Assembly (NCBI RefSeq): GCF_954871325.1
Contig: NC_088776.1
Span: 49,990,569-50,054,568 of the forward strand
From: Gordionus sp. m RMFG-2023
Taxonomy: Eukaryota > Nematomorpha > Gordioida > Chordodea > Parachordodidae
Direction: 5' to 3'
Length of the DNA: 64,000 nucleotides
In this document: in pieces, positions 11,572 through 26,500 of the stretch
Layout of the letters: each line of letters begins with the position of its first letter
How positions within the stretch are numbered: the stretch's first letter is position 1
Translations under genes and position numbers: made by a program
Notes under the pieces: generated by a model
Seen by the model: only the letters and a program-made list of their open reading frames with translations
The model's database searches: none
Told to the model about the DNA's origin: nothing

Positions 11572-14500
11572 GTTATATTTACCTATAATTATTGCATAGA
11601 ATGTTTTTTAAGGAATATTAATTAAAGTTTAAATTAACTATATAATAATAATCTGACTATCCTTTTCATTTTGATTTTTAAATAGTGAAAATGCATAACT
11701 ATTATTTAGCTACATCAATTTATATTATGCAAATTGTTTACTAATAAAATAAATTTAAAATTATCATGATTTATGGTAATTAATTAAATAATTATGTATT
11801 TGATATTATATATAATATTGGATATATTTAAATATGCATTTATCTAATCTTACAAGCTATGATACCATATTTTAATAATTATTTATATTTTTAAAGTCAC
11901 ATAATTTAATTTTTTTAAAAAATGTTGAATTTTATATATGTTTAAAGCTTTGAATTTAGGGATTTATGAATGAAATTTTTATGTCATTTTATTTATTGGA
12001 CATCTTTATTCATATTAAAGAGGAATACCTTCATATTTGTATTTAAATATTTTATAAATATAAATAAAAATTTATAACATGTGATGTGTTTTATCCATTG
12101 TTAGATTGTAATTTTTATTAAGATTTGAAGCTTATAATTAAACCTCTATTGCATAATAATATAAATAAAATCATTCTTTTAAAAGCTTATGTAAGTCCAG
12201 GAATGGCTGAATGGCCTATTGTTTAAGAGCATTGGATTTTTTTATTAAATATTATTTGTATTTATTCTATCATTGATGGATAATACTTGTTTGTGGATAT
12301 CTTTAAAAAAAAATTTGATTTCATCTTGAAAGATTTATTATGCATATAAAAATTACAAAATTTACTTATAAAATATTTTTCGAAAGATTTTGGCATTTTT
12401 AGGTAAAATTTAATCAAATATCTCTGTTCTTTAAAAAATTTAATCTTAATGGGTAAATCCATGACAATTCGACTGAATTAACTTGATCTTTGGACAACCA
12501 TGATGAAACTTGGCATGAAGGTTAGTATATTTTATACAAATTTAAATAATGTTCTATCTCAAATATCCAAGTTATGTACCTTCAAAGTTCGATTAGAACC
12601 TGTTAATCTTATAATGAATCTCTAATTACTCAAAATAATTTGGTCTAAAACAACAAATTATTTATCATTTTGTAGCCCTCGAAATTCCCCTTAAGAAAAA
12701 ATTCCCCTTAAGAAAATGCAAAAATTATGTATTGTATTCTGGTAAATAAAACAAAATTATTCTGAGAAGAGCCTAATTTGTAACGATAAAACTCACCAAA
12801 AATGTTTATTGCCAATATATTTAAGTAAAAATATTAATGGAGAAATTGAGGATTTGAATTATTTAATTTTTTATAATTTAGGAATAAAGCAAACAATTAT
12901 ATAGAGCATTTAAAACGATTAACCTCATCAAATATGTTTATTATCAATATATTTAATTATTTAAATAAAATATTAATGGAAAAAATTAGAATTTAAATTA
13001 TTTAGCTTTATGAATAAAAGGATTAATTATAGAGGGCGCTATTGTTAAAAATATTTATAATAATTTTTTTTATTGGGGAACAAAATTTTTTTAAAGAAAT
13101 TTCTAGTAAATATAATAATTTTATAGAAATATTAATGGTTTGTTATAATATAAAATAAAATGAATATTTTTATTTAAAAAATACATTATAATTACCTTTC
13201 AAGATCGCGCCCTCTATAATTGATTTATTCATTCGTAAAATTAAGAAAAAACTAAATGAAATTCAAATCTTTATTTTCTCCATTAATGTTTTTAAAATAT
13301 TTAAAAATATTGACAATAAACATATTTCATGAGTATCATCTTTTTAAATGGGGCACTTTTCAAAATTTTTACTGGAATTAACAATATTGTGGCTATTTTT
13401 AAGATTATTTTTGCATTTATTAAGGAGAATTTTAAGGGCTATAAGATATATAATTTTTATTTTGCCAAAAATATTTTGAGCATTTTGAAAAAGGCTCTCA
13501 ACAAACTTTAAAGGCCCATAACTCTGGATATATTTGAGCTAGAACATTAAAATTTTAATTTGTATAAAATTACAATCTATTTCTATACATAAAGTTTCAT
13601 CCATTTTTAAAATGGTCGCACGAATCACTGGGTGATTTGTCTTGAAATATCCGGAATATTTTACAAAAACCATGAAATAAGCCCTTTTTGGATAAAAAAA
13701 AATCAATAATCATACCAAAGCATTATTTTTAAATATTATGATTTTCAAAAAGTTATAAAAGTTTTGGAACAATTTTTGGATGCAGACCTTAACAAATAAT
13801 TTGTTAGTCAAAAATTAGAGCAAAAATTGGAATTAGTTATATATTGTTATAACAAAAAAATAATTGAACACCTTGACCTCCGGCAAACTGAAAAGTCTAA
13901 TGGCCCTCTTGAGAAAAATGACCAAATTTGCAAAATTATTTAAGTTAATAATTGTACCTCAGTAGTTTTATCATAAGTTTACACTTAACAAACTAGGGAT
14001 TCATTCTTGCTTTGTTGTGATACAAGTATTTTGCATTAAATTTATTAACATGACGATGGTGAGGATAGATAACCTAGAGTTTAGGAAACAGACTCGTTGA
14101 AAATCTAAAAACTAGAATCCCGCTTTGAAATTTACAAAAACCACAATTCAAACTGATTTTAACTAGGGATGTACCGATATTTTTATCGGATCGGGCCGAT
14201 ATTTCACCTATTTTTAAATATCGGTTACCAGCCAGTATTATAAAATTTACCGATCCGATCCGATATAAAATGGCGTCTTTAACTAAAATAAAATGTTATA
14301 AATTTTTTAAAAAAGGTTATATCTAAAATCATTTATTTTAATAAATAAAATCGAAATCCATATTTTTTTAATAATAATTAATTAATAAACATTCTGCCAT
14401 ATTGTTATTTTTTTGCGCATTCTGTTTATAAAAGTGTGCGATAATCTCTTCAGAATCTGCTTTTAGTGAAGCTGGTGATATTGACATCGCCGCAGGCTGA

Positions 14501-17500
14501 TTTCTGTTAAATTGGAAATTTTGGTATTTCTAAAAAGAAATCTTCGATATATTAATGTTAAATAGTATTTTAAATATATATTCAAATTTCATAATATATT
14601 TGTTTATTACTTATTATGTATATAGATTAATGTTGTTACTTATTATATAAAAGTGATTTAACAATAAAAATATTTTATATACTTTTAGAATAGCAATAGA
14701 ATTGAATATAAACTATAACTGATCATTATAATATATTTAAATGACATAAGTTATGGTATAATTAAATTATAGATGTTATACTAATAAAAAGTATATTGCA
14801 AATTAAAACCATTGGTATATTTACAGAATACAAAATTAGTTATGATATCGGATCGGTAATCGGCCGATATCAGGAATATCGGATCGGCCTCCAAAAAGTG
14901 ATATCGGTACATCCCTAGTTTTAACCAAGTACAACTAATTTATATCTGTTGAGAATTTTGGGTGAATTTTTTTTAGAGGATTTAATGTTTAATGCTTATT
15001 ATTAATAAGGGTGTTTATTACCAAAATCTTCAAGAACTAGAACTGTAACCTCTTTAAAAATAATTATGAACCTGAATATGATCCACCTTTTTAAAAAAAA
15101 TATAATAACGAGAATCATAACTCTTTTTAGCCTGGGTTATAAGCTGAGGTTTTTTTATGATTGGCTTTTTAGATACCCCCCCCCTTCATATCACTAGTTA
15201 CGATGGGTTAGAAGTATGGAATGGACCCATAAGCAAAAGTCGCCTGACAATTAGTTTAAAGTTGTTGTATCTGCCTGTCCTAATTTAATTGTTGGTTTAA
15301 AGGCTATTTATTTTAGCTATTATCTTAAGCTTGCTCCAGATGTCTGCAGTTGACCATGGATTGCCTAGGCTCCGAAAAGAAGGTCTGCGGGTCCAGAAGA
15401 AATGATAAGAGCTTTCGAATTACCTATATTTATTTATCATATAGCCTTGCTGGTTTTCAGAACCGGATTGCCTATCCTTTTTATTATCTTTCGCCATATT
15501 GTTCTTTTAAAATTACATTATTTTTTAAACTAGTATTTAAGCATTTTTCAAAAAAAAAGAATCATCAATTGTATTAAATCGTTAATACCTTAATTTATAT
15601 CGATTTAACGAGAAAAAAATGTATTTAAATTTTATCGAATAAAAAGACCAATCACCCTAAAGACAAATACTAAACAATATTAAAAACTCCTCCTCCCTAT
15701 ATATACATCTAGGAGGGGTTAGGTGAAGTATAAAATTCTCATAAATTGATGAATGAAAGAATGTAGTTATTTATTCATTGCTTGTCGTTTGTTGGTAATA
15801 TATCTAGAAATTTATTCATAGCATCGTTTATTGTAAAAATTGACATTTGACTCCTTCCATAATTTGATAGGTTTTCATTAAGGTTGATGTTGTCACTTGT
15901 CTAGTTTGTAATAACCTTGATCCTTAAGTTGAACTTTGCAAAAAAGGCCTTTTAAAAATCAGGAATTGTAGGAAAGGTTTAAAACTATTAGGGTATTGGA
16001 ATGCATTTGAAGTCAATGTTCATGAGAAAACAGAGGTTGAATTTAATATAGACTGAGAATATACCAATTCAAATCTTGAGAATGAGAATGGTATATTCAA
16101 GTCTCACGGCGCCACATTTGCTTCAGCAGTCTAGGGTCCTCCTTGGGAAATATTACTCCTACGCAAACCTGTCTAGGATCTATGGGTCTGGAAGAAATCA
16201 TAACACCCTTTCCTTTACCTCCATTTGTGTGTGTCATGTGGCTTTGCTGGATAGAACCAGACTAACTGTTCTTTTTGTTATCCTTCCCCATATTTGACTT
16301 AAACCTTATTTAAATTATTTTAGTATTATTTAATTTATTTCAAAAAGATAATATAAATTATATTAGATGTTAGTATCTTAATTTTCATATTAAAATAATA
16401 TGATAATATATAGATTTAACTAAAAGAAAATATACTTAACTTTTATCCAATTAAAAAATCAATACCCTTAAGGTCAAAAATAATTAAATAGATAATTTAT
16501 TACATTTGTGATATTTTAAACAATTTGAGCTTACCCAGACAATTCCCCTCATATAATTTTACCTGACGGCTGTTTAAAAAAGAGTTTCCATTTAAAAAAT
16601 TTTAAAAAGAGCATTTTCGTTTCCGCTTAAATTTATTGTAGTTTAATATTTTATATTTCATAAAACCCATTTTGGCCCTCAAGTTCCCACTTGTTATGGC
16701 ACTGGCCGTGACAATGGAAACGATTTCATTCATATTATTTCTATAGAAAGTCTTACACTCAATTGTTTTACAAATTTTCTTTCTCTTTAAAATTTTAAAG
16801 GGTGAATAACTTTTCATTTTATAATATTTTCCTGCGAAAAATTATTATATATATTTTTTTTCGACGATACATTGATCCTTTTTTTTGTCACGAGTCTTTT
16901 AATATCTTAAATTTTTTTAATAATTAATTTCATATTTCTATGCTTGCATACTAGGAAAGACCGCATAAAAACTTGTATTTTTGAGCTCATCCTGGTAATC
17001 CGGCCATTTGTATAATTAATTAGTTTCATACCTCATTTGCTTTTCATGTAGTCCAGAATGGAGCTCTATTTTTTAGAGGATCGGGGTCGTCTTAAATTAT
17101 TATTTAATAGCAGCACTGCCCGAAGTGGCACGCTAAAATTTTTATAAAGGTTTTCCAGCCTTACCCGAAAAGATTAGCAAAAGTAAAAAGGCATAAATCA
17201 TTTAAAATATAAATTTTGACAGGCGGCGCAGCCAAAAGAAAGTTGAATATCCTTATTTTAAAAAATAAATTGATTAAATTTTTTTTAAATAACGGTTTTT
17301 TGGTCGAAAGCGGCTTATTATAGTGAACCTTTTTCTGATGCTTATTAGGTCAAGCTACTGCATCCGATCTTGATTATTAAAAAAACAGACCCCTATAGGA
17401 TTCTAATCCAGATTTTTCGTATTTCACAAACATTTTAGAAATCGTTTGGTCTATCGTATTCCCCCCCCCCTACGGACGTAAAATAAATACATAGGATACT

Positions 17501-20500
17501 AAGGTTTAAATTATTCGATTCATTTCGAACGAACACCATCAAATCGGATAACTAACTACCAAGTTTATGGAAATGATAGCAAATAATCATTTACCTTAGC
17601 ATATTAATACCGGATTTCTTATTAAATCAACCCCCCCCCCCTTTTATGATCAAGTAGGAATTTTTCTCAAATCTTCAAGAAAAAAAAACATAGTTAGGCT
17701 TGACTTGAAATAGTCACAATTTTTTTTAAAATAAGGGTTATAGGGGCAAGAGATCGTTTTGAATACCATTAAAAAATCATTTCGTCTCAAAACTTTTTCA
17801 GCTCAGACAAAGAGTTTATAGGCTTGACGAACTTTAATGAAATCATACATCGCTCAACATATTCATTATTCTTAAAAAACGAATTGAATATCTGGCTTAA
17901 AGTTTTCAAAAATCACCATATTTCAATTTGTTGGCATTCCCTAAAAATCTCACGTCTTATAATATGTGTTTAACGATTAACCATATCGACCTTCCACTTA
18001 TTTTCTTTTAATCGCAAAAATATAATATTATAAATCTTTATGGTCAAATACATTCAACCTGATAATCATATCAATTTTTTTTTTGAAAAAAAAATCTTTC
18101 GGCAGTAAAATTAATGATTACTTTTAATTATTTATTTTTTTTAATTGGTTACCATTTAGCAGTACTTTTTTTTCTTCTTCGAGTAATGAGTTTTCGAAAA
18201 GAAATATAGATACACAAATTTACACAATATTTTTGACGTGTTTCGTATTTTATCGAAATTAGACTAGGTAAATATTTTTTTTTATAAGTTACTCGAGTCA
18301 GGAAAATTATTTCTTAAATTGTCATAATATCTATTAGGTATTGTATATATGTCTGACATCATTTTCGTTTTATTCCTCCTTCTATGTATTCATTAAACCA
18401 TGAATGTTAATTTATTATTTTACTTTTTAAAAGAAAGTAAGGAGTGCGTAAGGTTGTTTTCCGAAAAGATAATATTCCCGGCTGGTAGGTTTTGGGAAAT
18501 GTTTTAATTTCGAGCATATGGAACATTTCTCGTTCAAATAATATGTAGTAAATATATTTATTCCCTTATTTTATCGATAAATTAATCTTGTATATTAATG
18601 AACTCGGGATCATAGTTTCAAATAAATGTTGTTGGACGGTCGACCCTGCATTACAATGTTACGTTGACTATAAACTCAGACTCCTTATAGAGTTGGTTGT
18701 AATGGTATCCCTTTAAAGTTTTATTAGTATATTCATTATTTTCTTTGTGAAATGCTAACCTTATAAAGCTTGTTCAGGCAATGATAAGCCGGTTATTTCA
18801 TCGATAATAGATTTATTTGGCCTTCAATGGAGAAATTTATATGTGATCGAAGAGATTATCATTGTTCGGCTATAAAAATTCCTAGGGCTATGCCGTTCCA
18901 CACTTTTTTCATCTATCTGATATTTTCCAATATCCATACTAAATTGATTTCCATTTACCATACATCTTTTAACCAATGTCACAAAAAAATTTTATTAAAA
19001 AAAAATTAACTGTAAACTATGGGCAAAACAAGAAATACTTTGAAATTTACATTTTAACGAGGGAGCCCATTGAATCATTCTAAAGTTTAAAATCTTGCAA
19101 AAACAAATGAATTTATCCGATTTTTAGAAAATTTTATGTTAAATGTCACTAAGATTAATCTCTATTTATATTTTTAAAAATCGATAAAAACAACTAAAAA
19201 AAGTGTTGTTTTTTTGTTCAATAGATATCCTAATATAATTAATTTCTAATATTATTGTATTTATTATGATACTTATTTAATAATAAAAAAATTTAAAATG
19301 TATATTATTTATGCAAAATTTTTAAAAAAATCTTATTGATGGTTCTAATTTTACACATTGTTTGCAAATGAAATCAAATAATTCATATTCATACGATTCG
19401 TCAAATATTTGTTTCCATTCGAAAATTAAATATTTTCAAAAATGAAAAAATGGATTATTATTAAAATTTTAAAGTGATTTCTAGATGTGGAAAAAAGTAA
19501 GAGAACAGAAAATTTCGACAAAGAAATGTTAAATAATTAAAAATAATTTCGAATATTTACAAATTATATACGAATATTCGATCATAATAGATAAAAAGTT
19601 ATTCGACTGATAATATATTTTCCGTATTCGTCCTTAATTTTCGAATCTAATATTTTATATGTATTTTTAAGATACGAATCGAATAAAATTGAATAACGAA
19701 TAATTCATTTTAGGTTATAATACATGTCATTTACTGTTTAAATATTTTCTTTACCAATAAAAATTAAAAAATATTGCGTAGGACGTGGAATCTTTACATG
19801 TATCGATATCATATAAAAACATTTTAAATATAATTAGAACAATTAATTACATATTTTTATTCTATAAAAGATATTTTTTGGTTTTTTTAGGTATTTTTGT
19901 CAATTTTTATCATAGAGGCAGATACTTGGTATTCCATTTTTTTCCCATCCAGATATAGATTGATCTTAGTTAAATTTTCTTTAAATTTTATTAAAATCGG
20001 AGAAACTCATTATTTCTTCATAAGAATTTTAAACTTAGAATCGGATTAAATGAAGGAAAGTATGCATATTATCTTGATATTAGTTATTATTTATAATTCT
20101 ATAGTTTTTTTAGTAAATCTTTATTTGAATAACGATCAATTTTCGCGCTTTCTTTGACCTTTGATATCTCCAAAAATATAAGAGCTACGAAGTTAAAAAA
20201 CGATGAACACTTATTTATTTACTTGTTCCTTAGTCAGTATACAAAACTTCACTCAAATCCTAAAAATTCACGCGAAAGTTATGTTTTTTTTATTGATTTA
20301 ACATGGAATAAACCCAACCCGCCTACTCTTTCTTTAAATATAAAAAAAAAATTTCACATTACAAATAAATTGAAATGTTCCTTTTTATCATTATTAGAGA
20401 ATTTATATAAAATAAAATATTTGACAAATAAATATCGACTTGATCATAAAAAAAAATTTGATCACAAAATGAATATATTTCTATTGGAAATGAAATTCAA

Positions 20501-23500
20501 TCTTAAAATGATAAAAGAAATTCTTAAAAGATTACCTTTTTGGTCTTTTAAGCGTGTAGATTTATAGTTTTTAAGATTGAATATTTTTTTTTGATATCTT
20601 AATAACCTTTGTCTTCGCTAGCAATTAAAAATTCGCGAATTTTGTTACCCTCATCAATAAAAATTTTTTTTACAAAATTTGCCTATTCACGCATTTTTTT
20701 TTAAAATTGCCCGCGAAAGAAAAAAATTATAGATTTGAATGATTAAATAAATTATATATTTTTTAGTCTGAAATACCTGTATTCGTCAACATTTTAGACT
20801 CGGAAAAGACGGTCATTCCCTACGAATACCACAGGTGATTATATTAAATTTATATAACGATTTTTAAGCAATGAAAAGAGTATTCTAGTTGTGTATAATA
20901 AGTCTAATTTGAAAAGAATCCATTTCATAGAGGAGCGGGGGCAGGTTAAACTTTAAATCGAAAAGGATTTACTGGCTGGTCGGGCCTTGCATAGCAGAAC
21001 AAATTGTACAAAATTATTTTACGATTGGCTGGGCCCGAGAAACCCGAAAAATTTTCACGGGGCTAGTTTAATCACGAGAATATACTTAATGGGCAAAATG
21101 ATGCAATTGAATCATGTCAATGGTATCTCTTGCTCGTGATTATCTATTTTTTTTATATATGCTACGAAACGAAGAAAGAAAAGCATGAATATTATTTTGA
21201 CTTCTATAAAATGTCTTATAACACCACGAGACAAAAAAATCACCAAGTTTACATTTTATTTTTTTTACATTTTTAGATTCGATTTTTGTTTATCCGACGA
21301 GAGCAAATCCCCGTCAGAAAATCTAGGGCAAATATTTTTGGGGGATAGAATCAGGCCGTCGCCCTACGAAGTTATTTCTTTATTTTTATAAACGAAAGGA
21401 ATAAAACAAATTTAGGAAAGATAGTTTTAAAAAGAAGTCTATTATAATATTTTTTAAAAAACGATGAATTGACAATTTATCACAAGTAATTGTTTTTAAA
21501 GCAAGATTTTACATTTTTTTTATTTACCATTATCAATTAATTTGAGACACATTTTTCTTTCTTTATTTGAGCAAATATATATCATCAATTTGCTTGCAGG
21601 AATATTGGCCCACGTGAGCCTATTGTCAATATTTGTCGCAGTTGTTTTAAAAGATTACATTTTTTTTTTGAAATTTTTTTTAAAAATAATTATACAAAAT
21701 TCAGGTATACTTTCTGAAAGACTTGCCCATAAAGACGGTATGCACCAAAAAGTATTCTTCCAGTAAACCCCAGGATGTAAACCGAGCTAATTTTCTCAAA
21801 ATGGGAATCAAGCTGGATTATCAGCAGCACTGGTTTTGATTTGTGATATATATATTTTTTGGCACATCCCGATCTCCATTTATTTATATACTAATGTCAA
21901 AAAACTTAAAATTTACATTATAACTATTAGGGGTGTACGGATGCCAATTTTTGGAGGTCGATCCGATATTGCCGATATTAATTTGATATCCCATTTTGTA
22001 TTCTTCAAAATTAATCGTTTTAATTTTTATTGAATACATCTATTACCATTTAATAGTATAACATTATTTAACTATACCATAACATAAGCCATTTAAATAT
22101 ATTATAATGATCAGTTATAGTTTATATTCATGATTCTAAAAGTTTATAAAATATTTTTATTGTCCCTTATTTATATTATTACATTAATCTATTTACATAA
22201 GTAATAAACAAATATATTATGAAATTTGAAATGAATTTTTGACGCCATTTTATTGGATAAAAAAAATTTATAATATCGATCGATAACTGATATTTTAAAA
22301 AGGATGAATCAGCCGATACCCGATATTTTAAGGAAGATAGGTCCGATCCGATAAAAATATCTGTACATCCCTAATAATTATTAAAACAATTAGTTTATTT
22401 TACTGGTAATATAATTAAAATATTAGTGGAAAAATATATTATACTATTAAAATTTTTTTGCTGAACTATGTACTTACCTATTAATTTATACTGGTAAATT
22501 TAATAAAAACCCTAGCAATTTTGTTATTATACTGAGAAAATATTTTTAAGAATATTGGCAAATTTCGGATAAAATACTGGAGAAATAAATAATAGCTCCA
22601 TAAATATAGAAGGGGGTTTAGCCCGGCGATATAAGTCCATTATATTGTAAATCATGGGTAAGGCCGAAATGCCGAATGATAGACGTTTTACTCTAGATGG
22701 GGCCTTCATAAAATTAAAGAAAATAAGAAACAGAATTAATAGGATAGGAAAAGTTAAACTTAATTGCATAAGTTTTTTGTCAACCGGGAATCTCTTATAC
22801 TTCCAATTCTAAAATTCAACAACTCTATGTTATGTATCAATTATAAAACTACTATAAACCCCTAGGGTAATAAACGACAGTTATCATGCTCCTCGTATTG
22901 AAGGCATACACAAATTTCATCCGAAAAATTCTGTAACAACATTCATAACTCATTTAGGCCCATACAAAAACGCCTACCATTTGGCATATAAGTTTGACCC
23001 ATGATTTTGCAAAAAAGTATTTATCGCTGGGCTAAAGTAAACCAAATATCGTTGTTCATTAAGTTCCTAAATTATTTAAAAAATTGCTCGGTTTTTATAT
23101 AAATCTCTCTCTCAACGGGATACTTGACGTGGATATTTTATTAAAAGTTTTGCCGATTTTTCCCACTATAAATTAAACGCGAATATGAACATATTTCCAT
23201 GTTAGGATCATAGATAACCTGCCCTTTTTGTGGTGCTACGTGGCGAAAAACGTTGAATATTGTTCCAGGAGTTTTCCCATAGGATTTTACACCGGAGAAG
23301 CCATGGATAAAGAAGAAATATCACAAAAGTTTAACATAAACGTAAGCAACCCATCTCACAATTTTTACTTCTTAATATTTGAATATCTTCTTTAGGTTGT
23401 ATAATTAGATAATAAATATCATTTTTGAAACTATGAATATACCATATCGTAATGGCCTCTTCAATTCTTTTGTGAAATAATAAATGAAGAATGATTTTTT

Positions 23501-26500
23501 TTTTCGATTTGTGGATATTTTTGTTTCGCTGATAATTCTCATTTATAGTCTTAAAAGTAAAACGAAACATAAGATTTTTATATAATATATTATAAATTGG
23601 AAAATAGGAACCTGGAAAAAAATAATTAGTGTTTCCGATTCCCTTCTAAAAAATAAGTTTTCCGGTTTCGGAAGGAGCCATTCTTTTAAGTCATATTTTT
23701 TTTATTCTTTCATTAACACTAGATTTAGACTGGATTCATAGTGGAATCCGATCTCACGATTTAACAGCTGATCGATTTTTTAAACTCTGTTTATGTGATC
23801 AATTTTTTTTAATTAATATTTAATTTTATTTTTTAATTCTGTTCGTGATAATTAATATTATAATTATGGAGTTTTAATTAAGAAAAATTGACCTCATTAC
23901 AAGATTTTTAAATTCGATCAGCTATTAAATCTTGTCGGATCGGATCCCACTATGAATCCACCCTTAGGTGATTTCTTAACACTAACCTAGATCCTCCCAT
24001 TATCAATACGGGAATTTTAAAAAAAATTATTTAGCCGGATAGCCTGAAGCCTAATACGTATTACATGTTCAATTACCTCAAAATAATTGTCACCTACAAT
24101 CCTATCAACGATTATTCCAATAGCAAACGTGGCAGGATCATCAGCGCTAAAATCATCCCTTTCAGGTTTTATTTTCTTTTCTTACTTTTAATTTATCTAT
24201 TTTTTTTTAATATTATTTTGTAAAAATCGTTTGGTATAAAAATCGAATATTATATTTATTGGTGTTTTTTTTCCCATCGCTTGCGTAATTTTTTATTATT
24301 TATTTTATAGATATTTTCGAGTTTTTAAAATAATTAATCTGATTCATAATAAATTTATAAATGATGTTCTTTTTTAAATGTTAATATATATATTTTTTTT
24401 AAATGGCTGATAAAATTACTATTATAAACCATGAATAATAGGATACATGGAGTCGTGAATTGATAAGAAATTTATAAGTCAATGTTTTGGCGGATATATA
24501 AATATTCTTTAGGATCCTCAGTAAGATAGGGTATTTTTCTTCCTACCTCCCCACCCCTTATTAATAGAGCTATGTGCTGTAAATTACACAAAATCCACTG
24601 TATTTTGTGCATTTTTATATACTTCGCCGCGAATTCTTGCTAACTGTGAATGCAGGGGCAGGAATGAATATGCATCGTGGCCGAAGTTTCCGAGGGTTAA
24701 ATATAATTCTCATTTGTAGCCCGAGGGCCGGTCATTTTTATAAATTAACATACATTTTCGTAAATTGTGCATCGTTTTATTACTAATTAACTACATCTAT
24801 AATTAATCTACTTTTCCTACAATTTTAGGATTAGTATTTACTTGAACGGGGGGGGGGGGGCTAGGAGCAAATTGCCTCCATATTATTTTCTAAGAGGTCG
24901 GTCATTAAATCGATAGGGGGTGATTTAATATCAAATCGACCAACTATTTGGCCAATCTTTTTTTAGTTATATATATCAAAGACCTGCCTGATTTTTTTAA
25001 AATATATTATATTTAATTTTTATAGCCAATAATGACCTAATAAAATATTAGGTGTTCAAATAGGCGGCCAGGTTCGGGGATTTTTAAAAAAAATATTTCA
25101 GGCCCTGCCCGGGAATATTTAAAAAATATTAAAATGCAGCCCAGCCCGTGTACTCAAGCGGTTAATGATGCTTACTACCAAGTGAATGTATGGAAATATT
25201 CTAAATACCAACCTAATTTGCTAATTACCGACCAAAATTTATTAAAATGTAATAAGATCCTTATTATTTAATATATTAATACGGAATCACGTGGTCGAGT
25301 CCGGCCTCCTTTATCCCCCCAAGGATGGAACCACCAAGTTAGAATAAGAAAAAAAACATGATCATTCCTGGGATACGAACCCGGGACCATGGGATAAGTA
25401 AACCAAGCTCTTGCCTACTAGGCCATAGAGGCTTTCCAAAAATCACGATTTTTCAAATATATATTATAAATATATTTGGTAGTGCCTATCCAAATGAAAA
25501 ATGAACAAAATTCAAATTTGATTGATGGTACCTTAAGGTACCAAGCATCATTAACCTACTCAAGCCGAGGTCTCTGTTTATTGAAAAATTTATTAACATT
25601 TTATAATGCTCTACCTCAAGTGGCCCAGCGTTATGGGCTCTCTAAATCCAATACAAGCACTATCTTGGTTTTAGAATCTCAAATTACTCAATTAATATTT
25701 GGTCTTGATGCATAAATTATATATCTTTTTTTGCCTTAAAATCCTCTAAGAAAATATTTTTTAAAAAAAATTCTTATGTCGATGTGTTTGTTTTCTATAA
25801 GGCAAAATGAGTTATTTTGAGCTAACTCCACTTTGGGATGTTTTGCCGAATATGCTTATTTTATTTGTTTAAGTAAGAATTAAAATGGAGGAGATAGGAA
25901 TTTAAAAATTATTTTGTTTTTCCTAATTTTGGGAACGAAAAACTAAATCTAGAGAGGGTTATTAAAAATAATTTTAATAAAATTTGGTATCTTATCTTAT
26001 AAATAATCATTAAATATAATGTTAAAACATAAAATATATATAATTATTATAAAAAAAATTTATCGCAATTCAATTTTGTAAACACCTATTACAAACAATT
26101 TCCCATGGCTGTCTATTATATTTACTCCTTATATGTTTGAACGACGATTATCTATCATTTTGACGCTATTATTAAAAATAACCATAATTTATAGGCATTT
26201 GAATAAAACAGCGTTTATTGGAAACCTTTTAAACTTCTTTTTCGAGCCTCTTCAATTTTTTGTTATCAATATAATTCCTTGTAAAGATAGGGCCAAATAT
26301 ATTATTTTTAAATCCTGTAACCCTGCTTGGAAAGTATTTAATTAAATCCGGGCCCGATTTGTCTTAAAATATCTACCTCTGCAGGTCGTTCTATTTAACT
26401 GTACTTGCTATTGCATAATAATTATGTATAAAAAATATTTTAAAAGATAGCATCTATATTTGATTTTTTTATTCCAAATATGGCAAAGGAAATAATTTTT

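Larger units (their letters stand above)
11572..20766 (+). other. TM9SF2 intron 1 (9.2 kb)
   Basis: The largest intron of the window. It holds a 1.2 kb fold-back repeat (12480-13640), a hAT MITE (14164-14917), a diverged direct duplication (15320-15680 and 16090-16500), and at about 19380-19720 a possible degenerate MITE with ATTCG-rich inverted ends. The open stretch 20154-20567 on the plus strand is Lys/Asn/Leu-rich and resembles no family. Confidence 0.7.

Noticed and set aside
20154-20567. 137-codon open frame in TM9SF2 intron 1
   Set aside because: Lys/Asn/Leu/Ile-rich composition expected from AT-rich DNA, no recognisable domain, and exons 1 and 2 of TM9SF2 already join in phase across it.
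25361-25432. Functional tRNA gene
   Set aside because: A and B boxes and T8 terminator are good, but acceptor and anticodon stems do not pair in either copy, and the sequence lies inside a mobile element.
25476-25715. 79-codon plus-strand frame
   Set aside because: It runs across the right inverted end of the tRNA-bearing MITE into intron sequence, so it is not a gene.
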